A stretch of 64,000 bases of DNA from Adiantum capillus-veneris (taxonomy: Eukaryota > Streptophyta > Polypodiopsida > Polypodiales > Pteridaceae). The DNA is taken from assembly GCA_014529385.2 (NCBI GenBank), contig CM043952.1, positions 62,016,119-62,080,118 of the forward strand. The letters are read 5' to 3'. Numbering within the stretch: position 1 is the first letter of the stretch; each line of letters starts with the position of its first letter. A program made the position numbers and the translations under genes. Below are positions 53,757 to 63,353 of this stretch, piece by piece. The notes below the pieces were generated by a model. The model did no database searches. It was not told the origin of the DNA and saw only the letters and a program-made list of their open reading frames with translations.

Positions 53757-56287
53757 GGATGGATTTTCAATCTAGAGAAAAGGTGCATCTACTTCTACAA
53801 AATGAAATTGTCGCAGTTGGATCTATTTGTAGGATAGATCCCAATGCAACATGTGGTGGTACAAAGGTAGGTCTAGGAAATGTGTCAGTGTTAGTGGAGG
53901 AATGCTTAAAGGATGTTTTGTTGCATTTTCCTACAATGGATACAGCCTCATTCCAGAACTCATGTTGGAGTAGTGTTCGATGGCCAAAGCGTTTACTTAG
54001 ACCTTTGTCAAGACAACAAAACTTAATATCATCTGATATATGCAATGGTCATGAAGACGAGGAAGAAAATCAAGCAGATCCTGTGATTGTGGATGCACTA
54101 CCAATAACTTCTCCTGAATTTGAAAGGTCTATATGAGAATCTTGGAAGAGCCAAAGAGTTCTTTTAAAGGATGAGACCATGATGCAGACTATCAATGAAG
54201 GATTGATCTTATATGTGTTTCCAGATGAGTGTGTTAACTTTCATGAGCTTGGAGATGAGAATGTGGGTGTGGTAGTTGAAAGGGAAAATGCAAATGATGG
54301 AGTATTGCTGCCTGCAAATAGTGTCACTTTGATTACATGGCCAATAAAACAGATAACAATGCTAGATGGGAGTCCATTGCAGTGATACACTCCCCTTGAT
54401 GATTTGAATGCTCAATGTGCACATGTATGTGGAGAGGCTAATGATAAACTTGCAACTCATGATGCTAGTGTTACTCTTTGTTCCACAAAGAGACGATACA
54501 CTTTTATTGATAGGATATAGAAACAAATATCAAAGCCTATTGCAAGTATTTACTTATCACTTGAGTCAATCAAAAGTGTTTCATGCATTGATTGCTGTCC
54601 AAAAAGATGTTGTCAGCTTGTCGATCGTGAAGTATTGATGCATATTCGACAACAATTTTGGGATCAATCTCAAAATTCACGCACAAACTATATCTATGAT
54701 GTTCTCTCAATATGTTATGATAATCAAAATTCAAACAAAAAAATGTGATACCAGTTTCGGTTGAATGGGAGTTCCATCTATTGCAGAGCATGGTATGAAA
54801 TGCATGGAATACCAAAGACATCATTTTATCGCTATAAGGAAAAATTTGAGCTTGGAACACGTCAATATGTGCATGGAAACACAGGTGTATTGAGGAGGGG
54901 ACTTGATTATACTAGCAAGGCCAGATCAATACTTGATGAGTTTGTGGAAAAGAACTTTGAATGGATGCCGCACAAAAGTAGGACATTATTGGATGGATCA
55001 AGGGAAACTCAATTGGTGATACCATCCACTTATAAGCAGGTTGACATTTTAAATGAAGTTAACACTACTCTTGAACAACTTGGATGTGACCAAAGGCTAT
55101 CTAAATCCTCCTTTTCTGGATCTGGAACAAGGAATACCCACATGTATCCCTAACAAAGACAAGTGAGTTCTCTAAGTGCAACTTGTGTAGCTCAATCAAG
55201 GCAAGGCTAGAGGCAAAACCTAGTCTTCAAGAAAGATTAGTAATCTTGCAGGAAAGAGAAATTCATATGGCACAACAAAGAAGCTGTAGAAGCTTATACT
55301 ATGCATGGCGAACATTGTCTGAAACCCAACCTCAAAAATATTTATGTATCATCCATGATAAGATGGGCCAAAAGAAGACTGCCATGCCAAGGCTACGTGC
55401 TGTGCCTAAGGGTGTAGATTCAGGGTATAACTTGGAGGTGGCATTGATTGGTATGATAACACATGGACATGCAGGTGGCTATTATGGGCACTTTGTTTTA
55501 CATGGTTTATGGCCATTTGAACCCAACCTCACAATTGGATCAATAGCATCATATTTACATAACTTAGAGCAAGAGGATATCTTGGTGATTTGGCTACAAG
55601 TGGACGTCCAAGGAGTAATGTCTCACTTCTAAATGCTCTAAACCCAAGGGATGCCTTAGACTACCACAATATGGTTGATGGAAAATGTTCTAGGATACAA
55701 ACACACGAAAGTAACCCAACAACTAATACAAGTTCCTTTCATACATTGTTGTAGAACTTGTTATTGCAGCTAGATTATTGTGCTGGAGAAAATAAAAATA
55801 GATATCTTTTTGCATATCTATCCTTGCTAGTTGCAAGGGGAATTTTCAAGACTATCTAATTGGGATTTTTAATGGTAGGCCATACACACGAAGATATAGA
55901 TGCCATGTTTAGTGGATTTTCAGAGAAGTTGCGAGTCTCACAGACTTACACTTTGCCACATTTGATGGATACATTAAGAACAAGCTCAACAACTTCTCCA
56001 GCTCCCTTTTTTCTTGGGGAGGTACCGGATTTCAAGAAGTATTGTGATGGCTATATTTGTGATGGTCAAGATGCACTTGTAGGACATTCAAAACCCCTTT
56101 AGTTTAGGTTCTTAATGCAAGATGGGACACCAGTTATGCAATATATAGCTCATGTAGGTGTTCCTAATTGGAGTGGAAGCATTCCAATATGGAAGAAAGA
56201 TGCTAGTGGAAAGACAATGCTACCACAAGGGAATCCACTTCTTGTACCAATGGAGAATTTTATAAAGACACATGAGGAGGTCATATT
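53757..56287 (+). pseudogene. DUF7869-type protein gene with Tnp1/En/Spm-like N-terminal segment, broken
   Basis: One frame runs from the ATG at 53759 to about 55110 with four in-frame stops (54134, 54383, about 54512 and about 54746). The first part (EIVAVGSICRIDPNATCGG; SWSSVRWPKRLL-like end) resembles the Tnp1/En/Spm-type domain of plant transposon proteins. The middle has a Cys cluster and GIPKTSFYRYKEKFE. After a slip near 55110 it reads CNLCSSIKARLEAK, IIHDKMGQKKTAMPRL, HGHAGGYYGHFVLHGLWPFE and NLTIGSIASYLHNLE. An in-frame LDYCAGENKNRYLFAYLSLL and a stop come next, then GHTHEDIDAMFSGFSEKL, the signature of DUF7869 proteins. Their biochemical role is not known to me. It ends at a short LTR at 56288, which suggests insertion into the gene. 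Confidence 0.75.
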
Positions 56288-56479
56288 TGTTGGGGTATAA
56301 AGCCCAATGTGTTCGCCCAGGTAAGTGGGCGGGCCGCCACGTATGTACACATATTCTTTTGTAAAAACCTAATAAGAACTCACTATGCTCTACACATTAC
56401 AGTAGAGCGAGTTCACCATATCGTCGTGCTCTTCTTCTCGCACTCTCTCTCGCGTCGTACTTTCGCTCGTACTCCTTCA
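56288..56479 (+). repeat. Short LTR-like sequence (about 192 bp)
   Basis: It begins TGTTGGGGTATAAAGCCC, ends ACTCCTTCA and is followed after AC by TGGTATCAGAGC, an initiator-Met primer-binding site. The same AC spacer occurs at the copia LTR. An LTR of this length suits a TRIM or small copia element. No second LTR of this element was found before 57243 other than the duplicated copy at 62463-62654. Confidence 0.7.
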
Positions 56480-56481
56480 AC

Positions 56482-56493
56482 TGGTATCAGAGC
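56482..56493 (+). promoter_or_regulatory. Primer-binding site of the short-LTR element
   Basis: TGGTATCAGAGC, two bases after the LTR-like end, repeated at 62657-62668 in the second copy. Confidence 0.85.
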
Positions 56494-57242
56494 TCAGATC
56501 GAGGCTCGGGGCAGCACTGCAGGAGGCTAGAGTCACCAACTCAGATTGGAGTGAAATTCGACAGGCGAAGACACGGCCCCAAATCTCGTGGGAGCACCCT
56601 AAGGGCTTGGTGTTGTCAGAATTTCATTCTGAGGTCATCTCGGCCACCGTTCGGCTTCGACAAAGGTCTGCGCAGGCCATTTTTGACTACGTAGTCTCAG
56701 CGGGTGCAGATCCAACTCTGCAAATTTGGGGTTTTTGGTCTATGACTGCAGGTGCTGAGGATATCGACACTCCCAGAGTGTTGATTTGTGGCTGTCTACA
56801 CATCGAAGGACGGCTCACAGTTCTTGGAGGCGTGTCACATACGAACGGGCGCATCTACACAGACTGTAGGTGACATCCACTGGTTCATTAGGTAGCTTGT
56901 TTTTGTTGCTTGATATTCCAGATTTCATCCTGACATTGCAGGTACTTCCACATGGGATGTATTGTCAAAGATGATGTATGTCTGTTGAGGGTTTGCTGGC
57001 TGTGAGTCACGCAGCAAACAACCGCCGCAGCGGTTACAACATACAGTGGGAAATTTGTGGATGTATGACTTTGTGGGAAGTCTATGTACTGTCAGATTTA
57101 CTGCAGCATTTGTTGAGGGTCGAGTGAGGTTTTATTGAGCTGGGGGATTCTCGAATGTTGAGATCCTTTCGGTGATACACGTCTTGGAGCGATCCCTCGA
57201 GCACCCTTAGATAGGCACCTAGGATGTATTGATTGTGAGTTA
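56494..57242. other. Leader or interior of the short-LTR element, no gene
   Basis: Non-coding by my reading. The 88-codon frame at 56607-56873 is disrupted in the second copy by a 65-bp deletion, which argues against it being a conserved gene. The segment is interrupted at 57243 by the copia LTR. Confidence 0.5.
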
Positions 57243-57524
57243 TGTTAAGTATGGAGCCTGATTTACCCTTGTAATTTTTTGTGGTAAAAGCGCACATTTG
57301 TAAGGCCCCCATTATGAGGAGAAGCCATCGTGCGTGGAGGAAAATCACTCACCGGAAACCAAAATTTTCACGGACAAGAATCAGGGGAAACTTTAAAGGC
57401 CTCGGGGGCGGAGGCCCCCGAGACTTTTTTTTCGCTGGAATATTCTTTTTCGCCGGAATATTATGGCCGGACGGCGGCCGAAAAGTGGTCGGAAAACAAC
57501 CGGTCGGTTGGCCGATGGCCGGTA

Positions 57525-57620
57525 GTCAATGGCCGATGGCCGGTGGTCGGAAGTCAATGGCCGGTGGCCGGTGGTCGAAAGTCAATGGCCGGTGGCCGGT
57601 GGCCGAATTCAATGGCCGGT
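57525..57620 (+). repeat. 28-bp minisatellite in copia U3
   Basis: Units start at 57525, 57553 and 57581, with a partial unit from 57610. They differ at two to four positions and lie about 120-210 bp upstream of the TATA box, where enhancer repeats of copia LTRs usually sit. Duplicated at 63636-63731. Confidence 0.9.
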
Positions 57621-57736
57621 GTTGTCTTCTCAAGGGCGGCCACACATGGGCGGATTGGAGGGTCCGATTTGGACTTATTCGCACAAGGGCGGCTACACAT
57701 GGCTGTCTCTCATAAGAGAGGGCAGCCCTTTTGGCC

Positions 57737-57743
57737 TATAAAA
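57737..57743 (+). promoter_or_regulatory. TATA box of copia LTR
   Basis: TATAAAA in GGCCTATAAAAGGAGGCC, flanked by inverted GGCC...GGCC. The surrounding U3 is GC-rich, so the motif stands out. Also at 63848-63854 in the second copy. Confidence 0.75.
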
Positions 57744-58058
57744 GGAGGCCATTTCTACACACATTTCATAGTGTGAATTTGATGCAACAAGGTGAGTGTG
57801 AGGTGGTGAGAGTGAAGCAAGGCGGGAGCTCCATTAAGGGTATAATCCCTTTGTAAACTACTTCTTGTTTTGAAGTACTAAAGCCATTGAGTGGCTGCTT
57901 TCCCGTGGCCGTAGCCCACATTGGGTGAACCACGTATATCGTGTGTACTCTCTCTCTCTCTCTTTCTCTACTCTATAATCTCGTGTATATAAATCTGTCT
58001 CTCTCCATTAAGTAATCTACTCAATTATCTATTTAGCTACGTCTTATTTCCTAACAAC

Positions 58059-58070
58059 TGGTATCAGAGC
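58059..58070 (+). promoter_or_regulatory. Primer-binding site of copia element, initiator tRNA-Met type
   Basis: TGGTATCAGAGC two bases after the LTR end; the gag-pol start lies 60 bp downstream. Confidence 0.95.
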
Positions 58071-58129
58071 AAGGTTTGCTCGTAGCTAAATTATCTCAAG
58101 GAAAGGATTCCTTGAATTGAGTGGGAGTT

Positions 58130-61100
58130 ATGGCGGAGGAAGGGAAGCTCAAGATTGAGAAGTTCAACGGCAAAAACTACCAACATTGGAAGATGCAGAT
58201 TGAAGACTATCTCTACCAGAAGGACCTCTATTTTCCACTAGGCGGTCTTGCGAAGAAGCCCGCAACAATGGCAGATGAAGCATGGATTGTCCTTGATCGA
58301 AAGGCACTGGGAACAATCCGGTTAAGCTTGGCGTCGACGGTGGCCTTCAATGTTTCGGAGATGAAGACCACGGAGGACTTGATGAAGTCACTTGACGACT
58401 TCTACGAAAAACCATCAACATCCAATAAGGTATTTCTTATGAAGCGTTTGTTCAATCTAAAGATGGCAGAGAATGGTTCAGTTGCAGAACACCTAAATGA
58501 CTTTAACACAAACATAAGTCAACTTCGATCAGTGAAAATCAATTTCGATGACGAAGTGCGAGCTCTCCTTATACTATCATCTCTACCGGATAGTTGGGAC
58601 AGCCTTGTAATGGCTGTAAGTAATTCTATCTCTGGCACAAATACTCTTAAGTTTGATGATGTTGTGGGTGTTCTCCTAAGCGAGGAAATGCGAAGGAGAA
58701 GCACAGGAGAATCATCAAGTGTTGCACTATCAGTGGAAACAAGAGGAAGGCCTAAGGAGAGGTTCAAAAACCAAAAGGGTCGTGATCGCTCAAGGCGGAG
58801 CAAGTCACGCACAAAGTCAGTTCTTGAATGCTGGAACTGCGGTAAGAAAGGCCACGTCAAGAAGGATTGCTGGTCCAAGAAGAAGAAGGAGACAGAGTCT
58901 CAAGACAACAAGCCAACATCGGAGGCCAATGTGGCAGGTAAAGTAGAGCAAGATGCTCTAATTCTCTCATTAGACAATGTGTCTAATTCCTGGATAGTAG
59001 ATTCCGGGGCTTCATTCCATGCGACACCACACAAGCAACATTTCCAAGACTACACCAAAGGTAATTTTGGGTATGTATACTTGGGAGATGATAAAGCTTG
59101 TGAGATTGTCGACAAAGGTACAGTTTCTGTCAAAACTGCTAACGGAAATGAATGGAAGCTTAAAGATGTTAGGCATGTTCCTTCTCTTCGCAAAAATTTG
59201 ATCTCTACAGGACAACTGGACGATGAAGGTCACAACATTGCATTCGGAAACAAACGGTGGAAAATCTCAAAGGGATCTTTGGTGGTTGCCAAGGGTGAAA
59301 AAGTCAGTACACTTTACTTGTGTACTGTTAGCACACAACCTTCAACTTGTGCAGCAACTACAGAAGTTGACAGTGCGGTGTGGCACTATCGACTTGGGCA
59401 TATGAGTGCCAAAGGAATGCAAATCCTTCAAACAAAGAAGCTTCTACCAGGTTTGAAAGAAGTGGACTTAGAGTTCTGTGAAGATTGTGTTTATGGTAAA
59501 CAAAAGAGGGTAAAATTTCAAAAATCAGGAAATGAAAGAAAAAATAAAAAACTTGAGTTGGTTCATTCTGATGTTTGGGGTCCTGCAAGTACACCATCAC
59601 TTGGTGGCTCATTGTACTATGTAACATTCATAGACGATGCGACTAGAAAAACATGGGTTTATGTCATGAAGAATAAATCTGATGTATTTTCCATATTTCA
59701 AAGGTGGAAAGCCTTTGTGGAGAATGAAACAGGTACCAAGGTTAAATGCCTCAGATCTGACAATGGAGGCGAATATTGCAGCCAAGCTTTTGAAAGCTTT
59801 TGTGCTAGCAATGGTATTCGGAGGCAAAGGACAATCCCAAGGACACCTCAACAAAATGGTATTTCGGAAAGGATGAACAGGACAATCATGGAACGAGCAC
59901 TAAGCATGCGGCTACATGCAGACCTACCGCTTGAGCTTTGGGCGGAAGCTGTAAGTACGTCTGTGTACTTAATCAATCGGTCACCCTTAACGGCATTGGA
60001 TGGGGGAGTTCCAGAAGAGGCATGGACAGGTAAACCGGTGAATTATGCATTTCTCAAAGTGTTTGGGTGTGAGGCTTTCATGCACATAGATAGAAGCCTA
60101 AGATCAAAGTTAGATGCAAAATCCAAAAAGTGTTTCTTCATTGGCTATGGAGAAGGAGACTTTGGGTATCGCCTATGGAATCCTGAAGATGGTAAAATCT
60201 TAAGGAGTAGGGATGTAATTTTTAATGAACAAAATATGTACAAAGATTACTTGGAAAGAAAACAAACAAAAGAAACAGGTGAAGAGTACATGGAGCTTGA
60301 GGACGGTGAAGACTCAAGGACTGCAAACGGTGACAATGTGCAACAATGTCAACCAAATGAAGAGCCTCAACCTATTCCCCGAAGATCTACAAGAGCAAGT
60401 AGACCTCCAGAAAGGTTTGTTCCTTCCTTCAACCATCTCTTGATCTCAGATTCTAGAGAGCCGGAATCATATGAAGAAGCTATGCAACATGAATCCAAAG
60501 AAGAATGGACGAAGAGCATGCAAGTGGAGATGGACTCACTACATCGCAACCAAACATGGGAGTTGGTTGAGTTGCCTAAAGGTAAGCGGGCACTTCAAAA
60601 CAAATGGGTGTACAAGCTAAAGGAAGAAGAAGGTGGGAAGAAAAGGTACAAGTCTAGGCTTGTGGTAAAAGGTTTTTCTCAAAAGAAAGGTATTGACTTC
60701 AATGAAATATTTTCTCCTGTTGTAAAAATGAACTCAATTAGGCTTGTCTTAAGCCTTGTGGCTGCTCATGATCTAAATCTCGAGCAAATGGATGTAAATA
60801 CGGCATTCCCTCACGGTGACTTAGAGGAGGAAATCTACATGCTTCAACCAAAGGGGTATGAAGTAAAAGGTAAGGAGAAAATGGTTTGCAGATTAAAGAA
60901 GAGCTTGTATGGTTTAAAGCAAGCATCAAGACAATGGTACTTGAAGTTTGATCGATGGATGTTGGATCATGGATTCACAAGATGCAACTCGGATCACTGC
61001 GTCTACACAGAGAATTTAGGAGATGGGAAATTCATCATCCTAATGTTGTATGTTGATGACATGTTGATTGCAAGTGCTGACATGCAGGACATCAAAGACC

Positions 61101-62011
61101 TAAAAGAGGAGCTGTCCAAATCTTTTTCAATGAAAGATTTAGGTGCTGCAAAGAGGATACTTGGTATGAAAATATCAAGGGACAGGACGAAGAAGACAAT
61201 AAAGCTATCTCAAGAAGATTACATCAAGAAGGTACTAGAAAGGTTTGCAATGCAAAATGCAAAACCAGTTTCTACACCTTTGGCTGGTCATTTTAAACTA
61301 ACGAAGGATATGTGTCCAAAGACACAAGAGGAGATAGCCTATATGTCTAAAGTTCCATATGCTGCAGCGGTAGGTTCTCTAATGTATGCTATGGTCTATA
61401 CAAGGCCAGACATTGCACATGTAGTGGGAGTTGTGAGTAGGTTCATGGACAACCCAGGTAAAGAGCATTGGCAAGCTGTGAAGTGGATACTTAGGTATCT
61501 AAAAGGGACAACAACAAATGCTTTGTATTTTGGAGGAACTGATATTTTTCTAGAAGGGTATGCTGATGCAGATATGGCAGGTGACAAAGATACTCGAAGG
61601 AGCACTACTGGCTATGTGTTCACGGTTGGAGGCACAGCAGTAAGCTGGGCTTCAAAGCTGCAGAAAGTGGTTTCACTTTCTACCACGGAAGCAGAGTATG
61701 TAGCAATGACGGAGGCAAGCAAAGAAATTCTGTGGCTTCACAGATTCTTAGAAGAGCTTGGATTCAAACAAGACAATTGTGTCTTGTACAGTGATAGCCA
61801 AAGCGCTATCCATCTTGCGAAGAACTCAGCCTTTCATTCAAGGACAAAGCACATTGAGGTGAGATATCACTTCATACGCACTCTTTTGGAAGAGGGACAA
61901 CTAAAGCTAGGAAAGGTGCATACAAGTGAAAATCCTGCAGACATGTTTACAAAGGTGGTCAACAAGGAGAAGTTGAGCTTTTGCTCATCTTCAACCGGCA
62001 TTCAAGGATAA
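58130..62011 (+). CDS. Ty1/copia gag-pol polyprotein, uninterrupted
   Basis: 1293 residues from the ATG at 58130 (MAEEGKLKIEKFNGKNY); a GTG at 58121 in the same frame is not used as the start. Gag occupies about 1-230, with the zinc knuckle CWNCGKKGHVKKDC at 234-247. The protease active site is DSGAS at 291-295. Integrase has H419/H424 and C450/C453, then the catalytic triad D481, D544, E580 with 35 residues between the last two. Reverse transcriptase begins near 805, has TAFPHGD at 891-897 and YVDD at 974-977. RNase H has YADAD near 1144 and SDSQSA near 1221, and NPADMFTK near the end. All key residues are present. The Pro in TAFPHGD replaces the usual Leu. Domains are cleaved from one precursor, as usual in copia. 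Confidence 0.97.
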   Translation: MAEEGKLKIEKFNGKNYQHWKMQIEDYLYQKDLYFPLGGLAKKPATMADEAWIVLDRKALGTIRLSLASTVAFNVSEMKTTEDLMKSLDDFYEKPSTSNKVFLMKRLFNLKMAENGSVAEHLNDFNTNISQLRSVKINFDDEVRALLILSSLPDSWDSLVMAVSNSISGTNTLKFDDVVGVLLSEEMRRRSTGESSSVALSVETRGRPKERFKNQKGRDRSRRSKSRTKSVLECWNCGKKGHVKKDCWSKKKKETESQDNKPTSEANVAGKVEQDALILSLDNVSNSWIVDSGASFHATPHKQHFQDYTKGNFGYVYLGDDKACEIVDKGTVSVKTANGNEWKLKDVRHVPSLRKNLISTGQLDDEGHNIAFGNKRWKISKGSLVVAKGEKVSTLYLCTVSTQPSTCAATTEVDSAVWHYRLGHMSAKGMQILQTKKLLPGLKEVDLEFCEDCVYGKQKRVKFQKSGNERKNKKLELVHSDVWGPASTPSLGGSLYYVTFIDDATRKTWVYVMKNKSDVFSIFQRWKAFVENETGTKVKCLRSDNGGEYCSQAFESFCASNGIRRQRTIPRTPQQNGISERMNRTIMERALSMRLHADLPLELWAEAVSTSVYLINRSPLTALDGGVPEEAWTGKPVNYAFLKVFGCEAFMHIDRSLRSKLDAKSKKCFFIGYGEGDFGYRLWNPEDGKILRSRDVIFNEQNMYKDYLERKQTKETGEEYMELEDGEDSRTANGDNVQQCQPNEEPQPIPRRSTRASRPPERFVPSFNHLLISDSREPESYEEAMQHESKEEWTKSMQVEMDSLHRNQTWELVELPKGKRALQNKWVYKLKEEEGGKKRYKSRLVVKGFSQKKGIDFNEIFSPVVKMNSIRLVLSLVAAHDLNLEQMDVNTAFPHGDLEEEIYMLQPKGYEVKGKEKMVCRLKKSLYGLKQASRQWYLKFDRWMLDHGFTRCNSDHCVYTENLGDGKFIILMLYVDDMLIASADMQDIKDLKEELSKSFSMKDLGAAKRILGMKISRDRTKKTIKLSQEDYIKKVLERFAMQNAKPVSTPLAGHFKLTKDMCPKTQEEIAYMSKVPYAAAVGSLMYAMVYTRPDIAHVVGVVSRFMDNPGKEHWQAVKWILRYLKGTTTNALYFGGTDIFLEGYADADMAGDKDTRRSTTGYVFTVGGTAVSWASKLQKVVSLSTTEAEYVAMTEASKEILWLHRFLEELGFKQDNCVLYSDSQSAIHLAKNSAFHSRTKHIEVRYHFIRTLLEEGQLKLGKVHTSENPADMFTKVVNKEKLSFCSSSTGIQG

Positions 62012-62060
62012 GAAGCCAGAATGGAAAGCAGTCACAGGTTTGGCTTGGAGATCAGTCTCC

Positions 62061-62071
62061 AAGTGGGAGAT
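62061..62071 (+). promoter_or_regulatory. Polypurine tract of copia element
   Basis: AAGTGGGAGAT directly precedes the TGTTAAGTATGG of the 3' LTR, a standard copia form. Confidence 0.88.
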
Positions 62072-62230
62072 TGTTAAGTATGGAGCCTGATTTACCCTTG
62101 TAATTTTTTGTGGTAAAAGCGCACATTTGTAAGGCCCCCATTATGAGAAGAAGCCATCGTGCGTGGAGGAAAATCACTCACCGGAAACCAAAATTTTCAC
62201 GGACAAGAATCAGGGGAAACTTTAAAGGCC
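62072..62230 (+). repeat. Truncated 3' LTR of copia element
   Basis: It matches 57243-57401 with a single difference seen (GAGAAGAAG versus GAGGAGAAG), then stops at AAAGGCC. Only 159 of 814 bp remain; the 28-bp units, TATA box and R region are missing. Confidence 0.95.
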
Positions 62231-62462
62231 AAGATGATGGTCAAGATGCACTTGTAGGACATTCAAAACCCCTTTAGTTTAGGTTCTTAATGCAAGATGG
62301 GACACCAGTTATGCAATATATAGCTCATGTAGGTGTTCCTAATTGGAGTGGAAGCATTCCAATATGGAAGAAAGATGCTAGTGGAAAGACAATGCTACCA
62401 CAAGGGAATCCACTTCTTGTACCAATGGAGAATTTTATAAAGACACATGAGGAGGTCATATT

Positions 62463-62654
62463 TGTTGGGGTATAAAGCCCAATGTGTTCGCCCAGGTAAG
62501 TGGGCGGGCCGCCACGTATGTACACATATTCTTTTGTAAAAACCTAATAAGAACTCACTATGCTCTACACATTACAGTAGAGCGAGTTCACCATATCGTC
62601 GTGCTCTTCTTCTCGCACTCTCTCTCGCGTCGTACTTTCGCTCGTACTCCTTCA
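62463..62654 (+). repeat. Short LTR-like sequence, second copy
   Basis: Identical by eye to 56288-56479, followed by the same primer-binding site. It arises from the tandem duplication, not from independent insertion. Confidence 0.85.
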
Positions 62655-63353
62655 ACTGGTATCAGAGCTCAGATCGAGGCTCGGGGCAGCACTGCAGGAG
62701 GCTAGAGTCACCAACTCAGATTGGAGTGAAATTCGACAGGCGAAGACACGGCCCCAAATCTCGGCTTCGACAAAGGTCTGCGCAGGCCATTTTTGACTAC
62801 GTAGTCTCAGCGGGTGCAGATCTGACTCTGCAAATTTGGGGTTTTTGGTCTATGACTGCAGGTGCTGAGGATATCGACACTCCGAGAGTGTTGATTTGTG
62901 GCTGTCTACACATCGAAGGACGGCTCACAGTTCTTGGAGGCGTGTCACATACGACACGGGCGCATCTACACAGACTGTAGGTGACATCCACTGGTTCATT
63001 AGGTAGCTTGTTTTTGTTGCTTGATATTCCAGATTTCATCCTGACATTGCAGGTACTTCCACATGGGATGTATTGTCAAAGATGATGTATGTCTGTTGAG
63101 GGTTTGCTGGCTGTGAGTCACGCAGCAAACAACCGCCGCAGCGGTTACAACATACAGTGGGAAATTTGTGGATGTATGACTTTGTGGGAAGTCTATGTAC
63201 TGTCAGATTTACTGCAGCATTTGTTGAGGGTCGAGTGAGGTTTTATTGAGCTGGGGGATTCTCGAATGTTGAGATCCTTTCGGTGATACACGTCTTGGAG
63301 CGATCCCTCGAGCACCCTTAGATAGGCACCTAGGATGTATTGATTGTGAGTTA

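Larger units (their letters stand above)
57243..58056 (+). repeat. 5' LTR of Ty1/copia element
   Basis: 814 bp with terminal TGTTA...TAACA. The U3 part holds a G+C-rich stretch with 3.5 copies of a 28-bp unit (57525-57620, GTCAATGGCCGGTGGCCGG). A TATA box lies at 57737-57743, followed by a probable transcript start near 57770. A CT run lies at 57948-57966. The primer-binding site follows after AC. Confidence 0.95.
57243..62230 (+). mobile_element. Ty1/copia LTR retrotransposon, intact coding region, truncated 3' LTR
   Basis: A complete 5' LTR, primer-binding site, single long gag-pol frame and polypurine tract are followed by only the first 159 bp of the 3' LTR. The domain order gag, protease, integrase, reverse transcriptase, RNase H is that of Ty1/copia; the sequence style is Tork/Tnt1-like. 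The intact frame and near-identity of LTR segments point to a recent insertion. The truncated 3' LTR removes the polyadenylation region of this copy, but a further LTR starts at 63354 in the duplicated unit. Confidence 0.95.
56060..62234 (+). repeat. 6.17-kb tandem duplication, copy 1
   Basis: The unit opens at TGATGGTCAAGATGCAC (56060) inside the DUF7869-like remnant and includes the short LTR, its leader, the copia 5' LTR and interior, and 159 bp of the 3' LTR. At 62230 the LTR stops, four bases (AAGA) follow, and the unit restarts at 62235. Confidence 0.9.

Noticed and set aside
57281-57776. Trp-Pro-Val repeat protein frames in the copia LTR
   Set aside because: They are translations of the 28-bp U3 repeat in two frames and lie in the promoter region.
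11929-58070. Repeated GCTCTGATACCA/TGGTATCAGAGC sites considered as tRNA gene pieces
   Set aside because: Each sits next to an LTR end and is a primer-binding site; no cloverleaf sequence surrounds them.
58519-61605. Several frames on the minus strand and in other frames across the copia interior
   Set aside because: They are shadows of the 1293-codon gag-pol, which explains the region completely.
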